From NCBI GenBank assembly GCA_964528845.1, contig CAZGVE010000009.1:33799-97798 (forward strand): a stretch of DNA of 64,000 nt, given 5' to 3'. The notes under the pieces were generated by a model that had not been told where the DNA came from, did no database searches, and was given only the letters and a program-made list of their open reading frames with translations. The position numbers and the translations under genes were made by a program. Within the stretch, counting starts at the first letter, position 1. Every line of letters starts with the position of its first letter. The stretch comes from FEN-1191 sp964528845 (GTDB lineage Bacteria; Pseudomonadota; Gammaproteobacteria; Steroidobacterales; Steroidobacteraceae). Shown here in pieces: positions 52,926 through 60,301 of the stretch.

Positions 52926-53405
52926 ATGCGCCCCGATAGATCAAGCCTGACGGTCCGATTTCGCATCGACCTCGGGGGCGGTCGCGCGATCGGGCCCGGA
53001 AAGATCGCGCTGCTGGAGCAGATTGCGGCCAGCGGCTCCCTGTCCCAGGCCGGACGCAATCTCAGAATGAGTTACCGGCGCGCGTGGCAGCTGCTCGAGA
53101 GCCTGAACCAGACCTTCAGCGAGCGTGTAGTCGCGACCAGCACCGGCGGACGCGGCGGCGGGGGAGCGACCCTGACCCCGCTTGGCATCGCCTTGATTCA
53201 GAGCTACCGGCATTTCGAAGCCGACATTCAGGGACGGGCGGCGCGCCATTTCGGTCGGCTCGATGGCGCTGCCGAGCCAAAGCGTGCTGCACCCACAGGG
53301 CTGCCGGCACCGGTGACGCGCCTGAATGCGCGCGCCCGCGGCACGCGCGGTTCGGCCCCGAGGCCTGGCTCAGCGCCAAGACCGGCTTCCGGATCCAAGA
53401 AATAG
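52926..53405 (+). CDS. ModE-type N-terminal HTH protein without effector domain
   Basis: 159 residues. Residues about 8-95 match the ModE DNA-binding domain: IGPGKIALLEQIAASGSLSQAGRNLRMSYRRAW (only the pattern; helix-turn-helix about 24-56), then VATSTGGRGGGGATLTPLG. The molybdate-binding TOBE domains are missing; the tail is Ala/Pro/Arg-rich and of low complexity. The ATG at 52926 is taken because family similarity begins there. It lies between the divergent pstS and the Pho-linked porin, so it may regulate these rather than molybdate uptake. Confidence 0.75.
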   Translation: MRPDRSSLTVRFRIDLGGGRAIGPGKIALLEQIAASGSLSQAGRNLRMSYRRAWQLLESLNQTFSERVVATSTGGRGGGGATLTPLGIALIQSYRHFEADIQGRAARHFGRLDGAAEPKRAAPTGLPAPVTRLNARARGTRGSAPRPGSAPRPASGSKK

Positions 53406-53585
53406 TCCGCCGACCAGCGGCCCTTCGACTCGTTCAGCCAGCATCGGCCGTCGCCAGGCGTGCTGCAGCCGGCGCTCGCGCCGGGAGCGCGCGAGTTACA
53501 GATTGGTGACAAAGGCGCATGAAACCCGCCAGAAATGGCGCAATCATCCCTCCAGGGCATTTCTTCATTCCTCCAAATGCATCCG

Positions 53586-53614
53586 CTGACATCGTACTGT
53601 CATACGACGCCCAT
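53586..53614 (+). promoter_or_regulatory. Pho box upstream of the porin
   Basis: CTGACAT, CTGTCAT and CGCCCAT lie at 11-bp steps with 4-bp spacers (53586, 53597, 53608). The first two match the PhoB consensus CTGTCAT at six and seven of seven positions. A weak -10-like TAGCTT follows at 53614, about 10 bp after the second half-site. The site is 83 bp before the porin start codon. Pattern match only. Confidence 0.55.
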
Positions 53615-53696
53615 AGCTTTTGCGCGCCGGGCAAGTGCGAGTAGATCAACGCTCCACCCGCGGCGTTCGGATTCATTCATCCAGGAGTTCAAGGTA

Positions 53697-54902
53697 ATGC
53701 ACAGCAAGAAGATTCTGATGCCTGTCGTTCTGGCCGCGCTGGGCGCCGCGAGTGTCGCGCAGGCACTCGACGTCGGCAGCAGCACCACCGTGGGCGGGCT
53801 GGCCTACCTTGACTTCAGTGACATACAGCAGAAACAGAACGGCCTGGACTATCCGGTGCCGCCCCCCGCGGCGACCGCTCCGGTCACGGGCAGTGGAGTC
53901 GGCTTCGACGTCAAGCGCGCCTATCTGATCGTCGACCACAAGTTCGACAGCGTATGGGCCGCGAATATCACGACCGATGCGCAATACGACACCAACAGCA
54001 AGGTGGGTGAGATCTTCATCAAGAAGTTCTATCTGCAGGCCACCTTGAGCGACGCGCTGGTGCTGCACGCCGGTTCCTACGACAACCCGTGGATTCCGTT
54101 TGCGGAGGCGCAGTATGGATATCGCTACGTCGAGAAGCTGACGCTCGACCGGCTGGGCTACGGCAATACGACCGACTGGGGCGTGAGCGCGAGCGGCCAG
54201 TTCGCGCACAACCTCGTGAATTACGCCATCGCGGTCATCAATGGCAACGGCTACAAGAATCCTTCGCGCAGCAAGTACGTGGACGAAGAAATGCGGGTCG
54301 GGATCAATCCGGTCAACTGGCTGACCATAGGCCTCGGCTACTACAACGGCCATCTCGGCCAGGTGACGCAGTCGAATGCCGACTACGCCCGAAACACCGC
54401 GTCCCGCCTGGATCTGCTGCTCGCTGTGCACTGGAAGGGACTGCGTGTGGGCGGCGAGTACTTCGAGGCGAAGAACTTCAAGCTCGGCAGCGCGACCACC
54501 GGCGCCCTCGGCGCGGACATCGTCGCGACCAATGCGGTGGTCGTCAACGGCGTCGTCACGAATCCCGGCACCGCCCCGGTCAGCGATGAGGCGGCTGGAT
54601 ACTCGGGCTGGGCCTCCTACAACTTCACGCCGCAATGGGCCGTGTTCGGCCGCTATGACACGACCAAGCCCAGCAAGCATGTGGACACCGGGCTGCAGGA
54701 CACGTTCTACAACCTGGGGGTCGCCTTCAAGCCGATCCCGCCGATCGATCTCGCGCTGGTCTACAAGAACGAGCGGGTCACCGACGGGGTCGTCTCCATC
54801 AGCGGCGGCGATGCGGGATCGGCCTACACCATCGGTGGCATCAATGCGAAGACGGACGGCTCCTACGAAGAGATCGGTCTTTACGCACAGTTCAGATACT
54901 GA
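53697..54902 (+). CDS. Outer-membrane porin, probably phosphate-starvation regulated
   Basis: 401 residues. A signal peptide (MHSKKILMPVVLAALGAASV then AQA) is followed by alternating amphipathic strands, many with AYLIVDHKFD, KFYLQATLSDALVLHAGSYDNPWIPF and YGYRYVEKL, ending in YAQFRY with the C-terminal aromatic of outer-membrane barrels. It resembles the OprO/OprP-like phosphate-selective porins, but that family is assigned from context and motif style, not from a specific signature. The ATG is behind AGGAG; an upstream Pho box and the adjacent pstS support the role. Confidence 0.8.
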   Translation: MHSKKILMPVVLAALGAASVAQALDVGSSTTVGGLAYLDFSDIQQKQNGLDYPVPPPAATAPVTGSGVGFDVKRAYLIVDHKFDSVWAANITTDAQYDTNSKVGEIFIKKFYLQATLSDALVLHAGSYDNPWIPFAEAQYGYRYVEKLTLDRLGYGNTTDWGVSASGQFAHNLVNYAIAVINGNGYKNPSRSKYVDEEMRVGINPVNWLTIGLGYYNGHLGQVTQSNADYARNTASRLDLLLAVHWKGLRVGGEYFEAKNFKLGSATTGALGADIVATNAVVVNGVVTNPGTAPVSDEAAGYSGWASYNFTPQWAVFGRYDTTKPSKHVDTGLQDTFYNLGVAFKPIPPIDLALVYKNERVTDGVVSISGGDAGSAYTIGGINAKTDGSYEEIGLYAQFRY

Positions 54903-55160
54903 GGGCGTGCGTGCGTTCGCCGGCCGTTGTGTGCTACACTGCAATCCGATCGTCGACGTCCCTGTTTTGTCCTGCGCCCCCCATCTGGGGCGCATCATAA
55001 GTTCGAGCCGCCCGCGATCTGGTGACAGGACTGACGGTTCGACGGCGCGCGGCGAGATACCCTCTCCCACTTCCCTCATCCGGTATTCCTGCCGTATTGA
55101 GTCGTAACGGGAATCACTAAGCACCCGCGACGGCTCGCATCATTTGGAGAGAGTTGAGTC
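54903..55160 (+). other. 258-bp leader region before the RRM gene
   Basis: A non-coding stretch between the porin and the RNA-binding protein. It contains GGGGCGCATC-type runs but no clear sigma-70 promoter (a TACACT at about 54938 is the best -10-like motif). A long untranslated leader is typical of cold-shock-type RNA-binding protein genes. An AGAGAG-type ribosome-binding site lies just before the start. Confidence 0.4.
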
Positions 55161-55487
55161 ATGGCGAAGATTTATGTTGGTAACCTGCCCTTTACGGCCA
55201 GCGAGACGGATCTGCGGACCCTGTTCGGACAGCACGGCACGGTCGAGAAAGTGTCCCTGCCGACGGATCGGGAAACCGGGCGTCCGCGCGGCTTCGGCTT
55301 CGTGGAAATGAGCCAGGCCGATGCCTCGCGTGCCATTCAGAACCTGAATGGTCACGACATGGGCGGTCGTCCGTTGCGCGTCAATGAGGCGCAGGACAAG
55401 CCCCGCACTGGCGGCGGTGGCGGCGGTGGCGGTGGCTACCGCGGCAACGGCGGTGGTGGCGGTGGTGGCGGCGGCGGTCGCTGGTAA
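55161..55487 (+). CDS. Glycine-rich RRM RNA-binding protein
   Basis: 108 residues: one RRM (about 1-80) with RNP-2 IYVGNL and RNP-1 RGFGFVEM, then a tail of about 25 residues that is nearly all glycine (poly-GGC repeats) ending GGRW. Related to the cold-inducible Gly-rich RRM proteins of proteobacteria. It probably acts as an RNA chaperone. GGN codon repeats make the tail prone to length change. Confidence 0.9.
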   Translation: MAKIYVGNLPFTASETDLRTLFGQHGTVEKVSLPTDRETGRPRGFGFVEMSQADASRAIQNLNGHDMGGRPLRVNEAQDKPRTGGGGGGGGGYRGNGGGGGGGGGGRW

Positions 55488-55499
55488 GCACTGACCACT

Positions 55500-55529
55500 G
55501 GCGAGCGCCTTAACCTTAAGGCGCTCGCC
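55500..55529. terminator. Perfect 14-bp-arm palindrome after the RRM gene
   Basis: GGCGAGCGCCTTAA and TTAAGGCGCTCGCC are exact reverse complements separated by two bases, 12 bp after the RRM stop. No T-run follows, so it would be a stable hairpin that marks the end of the transcript and may be Rho-dependent. It would also be read on the other strand at the convergent gene. Confidence 0.5.
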
Positions 55530-55574
55530 ATCCCCCTGCCGATCCCTGAAGGTCGCGCAGGGGTGTGATCATCG

Positions 55575-55598
55575 ACGTCCGGCCTTCAGGCCGGACGT
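55575..55598. terminator. Palindrome at the end of the maleylacetate reductase gene
   Basis: ACGTCCGGCCT and AGGCCGGACGT are reverse complements around two bases. The site spans the stop codon of the convergent reductase gene. It is a possible bidirectional terminator with the palindrome above, but no T-run is present. Confidence 0.35.
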
Positions 55599-56644
55599 TC
55601 TCCTTCCCACGCGCGCTGCAGCAGCGCGCGTATTCCCGCGCGCTCGATCGGCCGTGGGTTCCAGTACGGATTGGCAACCGCGATATCCGCGGCCCGGTCC
55701 AGATCCGCTTCCGCCATTCCGAGCGCACGCAGTGCGATCGGCGCGCCGTTTGCACGCGCCAGATCGTAGAGTGCCGCAGCCGGATCCGCGGCGTGCAGCG
55801 CCCGACGCATGCGCACGAGCGCGTCCGGGATGGCCGGCGCGTTGTAGGCGATCGCGTGTGGCAGCACCACGGTATGCACCTCGGCATGCGGCAGGTTGAA
55901 GCTGCCACCGAGCGTGTGACAGAGCTTGTGGTGCAGGGCCATGCCGACGTTGCCGAGCACCGTGCCACACAGCCAGGCGCCGTAAAGCGCCAGCGAGCGC
56001 GCCTCCAGGTCCTGGGAATCCTGGCTCAGCAGCGGCAGCGCCTGCGCGACCGCGCGTATGCCCTCCTCCGCGATCAGGTCCATGATCGGATTACCGTCGC
56101 GCGCATACAGGCCCTCGGCAGCATGCGCGATCGCATTCATGCCGCTCGTGACCGTGAGCCCGAGCGGCAGCGTCAGCGTGAGTTCGGGATCGTAGATCAC
56201 GGTGCGCGGCAGCACGCGCGGGTCGCGGCCGGTGCGCTTCAGTCCGCCCTCGGTGAGCCCGTAGATCGGGGTGACTTCCGAACCCGCGTAGGTGGTCGGG
56301 ACGGCCAGGATCGGCAGGCCGGAGTCGAGCGCAATTGCCTTGCCGAGCCCGGTCGTCGAACCGCCGCCGATCGCGATCGCGCAGTCGGCTCCGAGCGCGC
56401 GTGCGAGTTCGCGCGCCTCGCGCGCCGTCTCGATGGGCACGTGCATGACGGCGCGTGCGAACACGCCCGCGGCACGCGCTCCGAGCTGCTGCGCGACCCG
56501 CTCGGCTGACGCGGCCTGCTCAGGAGTCGAAAGCACCAGGGCACGCGTCGCGCCGAGCAGTTCAATCTCCCGCGGCAGGTGCTCGAGCGCGCCGGCGCCG
56601 AACACGATGCGCGCCGCCTGTGCGCTGTAGACGAAATCGCGCAT
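55586..56644 (-). CDS. Maleylacetate reductase (iron-containing ADH family)
   Basis: 352 residues. NAD(P)H-dependent reduction of maleylacetate to 3-oxoadipate, the last step of (chloro)hydroxyquinol or chlorocatechol breakdown. Segments of this family are GGGSTTGLGKAIAL, VPTTYAGSEVTPIYGLTEGG, SGMNAIAHAAEGLYARDGNP and LHHKLCHTLGGSFNLPHAE, the last with metal-binding His residues. The ATG at 56644 overlaps the ALDH stop. No ring-cleavage dioxygenase is in the window, so the pathway is not proven. Confidence 0.86.
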   Translation of the reverse strand: MRDFVYSAQAARIVFGAGALEHLPREIELLGATRALVLSTPEQAASAERVAQQLGARAAGVFARAVMHVPIETAREARELARALGADCAIAIGGGSTTGLGKAIALDSGLPILAVPTTYAGSEVTPIYGLTEGGLKRTGRDPRVLPRTVIYDPELTLTLPLGLTVTSGMNAIAHAAEGLYARDGNPIMDLIAEEGIRAVAQALPLLSQDSQDLEARSLALYGAWLCGTVLGNVGMALHHKLCHTLGGSFNLPHAEVHTVVLPHAIAYNAPAIPDALVRMRRALHAADPAAALYDLARANGAPIALRALGMAEADLDRAADIAVANPYWNPRPIERAGIRALLQRAWEGERPA

Positions 56645-58187
56645 CAGCGCGGATACCAGGGCGGTATCTGCGCGTCGACGTTCACCCAGACCGACTTGAC
56701 CTGGGTGTACTCGCGCATCGCCTCGAATCCCATGTCGCGCCCGTAGCCGGACACGCCGACGCCGCCGAACGGTGAACCCGGGTGCACGCGCTTGTAGCAG
56801 TTGATCCAGATCATGCCGCTCTTCATCTCGCGCGCGAAGCGGTGCGCGCGCGACAGGTCGCGCGTCCACAGACCGCCGCCGAGACCATACTCGGTGCCGT
56901 TGGCGATGCGCAGCGCTTCCTCGTCGTTGCTGAAGGTCAGCACGGTCGCAAACGGACCGAACACCTCCTCCTGCGCGATCCGGTCCCGGTCGCTGTTCGC
57001 ACGTACTACGGTCGGCTCCACGTAGAATCCCCGCGAGAGCGCCGGATCATCGGGCCCCTTGCCACCGGTCAGCACCACGCCGCCCTGCTCGCGTGCGGTG
57101 GTCACGTAGCCGAGTACACGATCGCGGTGCAGTGCGCTCGTGAGCGGCCCCATCTCGGTGCTCGGATCGAGCGGATTACCCAGGCGAATGGTGCGGGCCA
57201 GAGCTGTGAAGCGCTCGAGGAACTCGTCGGCGATGCGTTCATGCAGGATCAGTCGCGAGCCCGCGATGCAGGCCTGGCCCTGGTTGTGGAATATCGCCCA
57301 CGCCGACCCGTTCACGGCCGCCGCGATATTGGCGTCGTCGAACACGATGTTCGCACCCTTGCCGCCCAGCTCCAGCTGCACCTTCTTCAGGTTGCCGGCC
57401 GAGGCCTGCACGATGCGCCGCCCGGTCGCGGTCGAGCCGGTGAAGCAGATCTTCGCGATCTGCGGGTGCTCGGCGATGTACTGGCCGGCGACCGAGCCTA
57501 AGCCAGGAAGCATGTTGACCACGCCTTCCGGCATCCCGGACTCCGCCATCAGCTCTGCGATGCGCAGCGAGGTGAGCGGCGTGATCTCCGCCGGCTTCAT
57601 GACCACGCAGTTTCCGGCGGCGAGCGCTGGCCCGAGCTTCCAGCTCGTGAACATCAGCGGGAAATTCCACGGCACCACGGCGCCGACCACGCCAAGCGGC
57701 TCGCGCAGCAGGTAGTTCAGGAACCCGGTCTCGACCGGGACCACCGATCCTTCCAGCTTGTCGGCGATGCCGCCGAAGTAGCGGAAACACAGCACCGTGC
57801 GCGGCACGTCCAGCACCCGCGAATCGCGCAGCGGATGACCGGTGTCGAGCGACTCGAGGCGGGCCAGCTCCTCGAGATTGGCCTCGATCTTGTCGGCGAG
57901 CCGCAGCAGGATGCGCCCGCGGTCGCTGGCGGCCATGCGGCTCCACACGGGCAGCGCGGCCTGGGCCGCCGCCACCGCGCGATCCACGTCCTCCCTCCCG
58001 GCCATCGCGACCTCGGCGATCGTGGAGCCGTCGTGCGGGTTGACGGTCGCCAGGGTCTCGCCATTGGCGGCATCGACGAACTTGCCGCCGATGTAAAGCT
58101 GGTGGCGGATGGGTGCACGAATGCCCGCCTGTTCCTGGATCCGGCTCAAGTTGGCTGCGTTGTTGCTCACGGCGTGCTCACTGGTGG
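56644..58187 (-). CDS. Aldehyde dehydrogenase (NAD(P)+), 5' end at gap
   Basis: At least 508 residues. NAD(P)+-dependent aldehyde oxidation. VPWNFPLMFTSWKLGPALAAGN, FTGSTATGRRIVQ, LELGGKGANIVFDD (catalytic Glu) and FHNQGQACIAGSRLILH (catalytic Cys) are present. The GTG at 58170 would give a normal-sized protein, but the frame runs into the gap, so an ATG hidden in the gap is equally possible. The stop overlaps the maleylacetate reductase start (ATGA), so they form an operon. Confidence 0.9.
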
Positions 58188-58287
58188 NNNNNNNNNNNNN
58201 NNNNNNNNNNNNNNNNNNNNNNNNNNNNNNNNNNNNNNNNNNNNNNNNNNNNNNNNNNNNNNNNNNNNNNNNNNNNNNNNNNNNNNN
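58188..58287. other. Scaffold gap (100 N) between the SnoaL-like and ALDH genes
   Basis: Exactly 100 N. The 3' end of the SnoaL-like gene is missing, so the true gap is likely larger than its size. The flanks share no visible repeat. Confidence 0.97.
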
Positions 58288-58644
58288 GCCCTCGGCGACG
58301 ATGTTGATCAGTGGACGCTGGATCGTGGACTGGATGTCCAGTTTCGGACGATGCGAGAGCGCCGAGAGGATGCCGTCCCTGCCGGTCGGGAAGTTCGGAT
58401 TGTGCTGGATGTAGGTCTCCTGCATGTACTTCGGTCCGAGCTCGACATGACGCGCTTCGAGCACCGAGCGCCAGAAATCGTAGACCAGCTGCTTGTTGCG
58501 CGCGAGCCGCGGACTGGTGCTCTTGAGCAGCACCGACTGATCAGCAGCTGCCGTGACCGGCACCTGCGCGGCAGCCTGCGCGCCGGACAGGCAGAGCATC
58601 GCCGCCACGATCAGCATGCCGATCGCGCTCGCCATCGCTTTCAT
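58288..58644 (-). CDS. SnoaL-like (NTF2-fold) exported protein, 3' end lost in gap
   Basis: About 119 residues visible. A signal peptide (core about 6-22, ending GAQAAA) is followed by LVYDFWRSVLEARHVELGPKYM and YIQHNPNFPTGRDGI, the motif of small SnoaL/NTF2-fold proteins with an aldol-type or isomerase annotation. Function not established. The ATG at 58644 has GGGGGA behind it. It precedes the ALDH gene in the same direction and may be in its operon. Confidence 0.7.
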
Positions 58645-58755
58645 GATTCCCCCTGGTGGATGCATCGACGCGCCCGCGCGTCGAACTGGCCGGCATTTAT
58701 AGCCCAACCCCGCTACGCCAGCAACCGCAGCGGCGGCACCGTCGCGTAGCGGCCT

Positions 58756-59202
58756 TCACAACCGCGCCAGCGGCCGCCACCATGGAATTCCGGCCAGTAC
58801 CAGCAGCAGCGCCAGACCGTAGAGCCACAGCGCGCGGCGGTGCTTGCCCGCGTCGCCCGGCGTGCGCCGGATCAGCACCGAACTCACGTGCACGCAGAGA
58901 AATGCGCAGGTCATCAGCAGCGCGTGGCGCGCGCCAAAGAAATGCACGTCTGAGCCTGGCGTGACATCGCCGCCGACCCGCTGCACCTCGTTCGTGAGCG
59001 GACTGAACACCAGGTACAGCGAGGCGCCCATCAGCACCTGTATGTCCAACGCGATGCCGAACAGCCGCGCAATTCTGCCGGCTCCGCTCTGCCACGGCGC
59101 CGCGCGCGACAGCCCGAGCGCCACGCTCGCGATCGTGGCGGCACCGGCGAGCAGGACGACCCAGCGCCACAGGCCGTGCAGCAGCAGCACGATAGCGTAC
59201 AT
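58756..59202 (-). CDS. Unknown four-helix membrane protein, third gene of pqqU operon
   Basis: 148 residues; not recognised. Four hydrophobic helices are predicted at about 2-30, 45-66, 91-110 and 124-140. Histidines 9 (helix 1), 87, 93 and 105 (helix 3) are notable; His93 and His105, 12 residues apart in one helix, recall b-haem ligands but are only suggestive. It begins 15 bp downstream of the YncE-like gene stop, so it is in the same operon as the PqqU-type receptor. No function is assigned. Confidence 0.75.
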   Translation of the reverse strand: MYAIVLLLHGLWRWVVLLAGAATIASVALGLSRAAPWQSGAGRIARLFGIALDIQVLMGASLYLVFSPLTNEVQRVGGDVTPGSDVHFFGARHALLMTCAFLCVHVSSVLIRRTPGDAGKHRRALWLYGLALLLVLAGIPWWRPLARL

Positions 59203-59217
59203 TGGGGCAGTGGCTCC

Positions 59218-60291
59218 TTAAGGGCTGGGCGCTGCCGCGGGGCCGGGCGCTGACGGGGTACCGACCATCGCCGGCGGCGGCAGCGGACCTGCGGCGACTC
59301 CCCAGGGCCGCTCACCGACCGCGACCCGCGCCACCACTGCGAGCGTGTGCGTATCGAGCACGCTCACGTCGTTGGATTGCCCGTTCGCGCTGTAGACGTA
59401 GCGGTCATCCGGGCTCACAGCGATTCCCCAAGGGCGCGTCCCGACCGCCACCGGTGCGAGTGCCTCGAGACGCTGCGTGTCGACCGGCACCACCGCGCCG
59501 CCACGGCCGGTCGCGACATAAAGGCGCGCACCATCGTGCGTGGACACGACACCCATCGGCCGCGCGCCGGCGCCCGGCACCTGCACCGTGCGCAGCAGCG
59601 CGTGCGTGCGCATATCGATGACCGCGAGGCTGGCGTCGCCCTCACCGGTAACGTAGGCATGGAGGCCATCGGGCGCAAAAGCGACGCCGCGCGGCCGCAT
59701 GCCGACCGCGATCTTCGCGAGCGGCCGGGCAGTCAGGGCGTCCAGAATCGTGACCGAATTGGCGCTCTCCTCGGTCACGAGCAGCACTTTACCGTCGGGG
59801 CTCAAGCCCAGTCCTTCGGGCTCGAACGGCACGTGGTAGCGCCACGCGATCGCGCCACTCGCCGGGCGCAGCGCCAGCACCTCATTGGCATCCTGACTTG
59901 CCAGATACAGCAGCTTGCCGTCGGGACTGAGCACGATCTGCTCGGGATCGGTGACGCCGCGCAGCACGCGCAGCAGCTTGAGCTGCACCGCATCGACGAC
60001 ACCGATGCCGTCCGCACTGCGATCGGCCGGCGGCAGTTTGCTCTCATCCACGCCGGGTCCCGCGATCGGCGAGCCGCTCAGCGCGACGTAGACCAGCCGT
60101 CCGTCCGGACTGACGCGCACGCCGCGCGGTCGCGTGCCGAGCCGGATCAGCGCCCGCTGCACGTGCGCGGGTTCATCGATGACGGACAGGTTCCCGGAGA
60201 TCTCGTTGGTCGCATAGACCCGGAAGCTGTCGGCTTGCCCCGGCAGCGGCGAGCCGAGCAGGACCAGCAATGGCAGGAGAATCTGGCGCAT
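59218..60291 (-). CDS. YncE-type seven-bladed beta-propeller protein
   Basis: 357 residues with a signal peptide (core about 4-17, ending PGQADS), so periplasmic. Repeated YVTN-like blades (RLVYVALSGSPI, KLLYLASQDANEVLAL, LHAYVTGEGDASLAVID, RLYVATGRGGAVVPVDT, RYVYSANGQSNDVSVLDT) separated by about 40 residues give the propeller. A Pro/Ala-rich tail follows. It is next to a YncD/PqqU-like receptor, the same pairing as E. coli yncD-yncE, and starts 10 bp after that gene. The function of YncE proteins is not established. Confidence 0.86.
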   Translation of the reverse strand: MRQILLPLLVLLGSPLPGQADSFRVYATNEISGNLSVIDEPAHVQRALIRLGTRPRGVRVSPDGRLVYVALSGSPIAGPGVDESKLPPADRSADGIGVVDAVQLKLLRVLRGVTDPEQIVLSPDGKLLYLASQDANEVLALRPASGAIAWRYHVPFEPEGLGLSPDGKVLLVTEESANSVTILDALTARPLAKIAVGMRPRGVAFAPDGLHAYVTGEGDASLAVIDMRTHALLRTVQVPGAGARPMGVVSTHDGARLYVATGRGGAVVPVDTQRLEALAPVAVGTRPWGIAVSPDDRYVYSANGQSNDVSVLDTHTLAVVARVAVGERPWGVAAGPLPPPAMVGTPSAPGPAAAPSP

Positions 60292-60301
60292 ACGGTCCGT
60301 G

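Noticed and set aside
55395..55487. GGC/GGT tandem repeats as a microsatellite
   Set aside because: They lie in frame and encode the glycine-rich tail of the RRM protein.
56644..58707. A single frame joining aldehyde dehydrogenase and the SnoaL-like protein
   Set aside because: The join is across 100 N whose real length is unknown; the SnoaL part has its own signal peptide.
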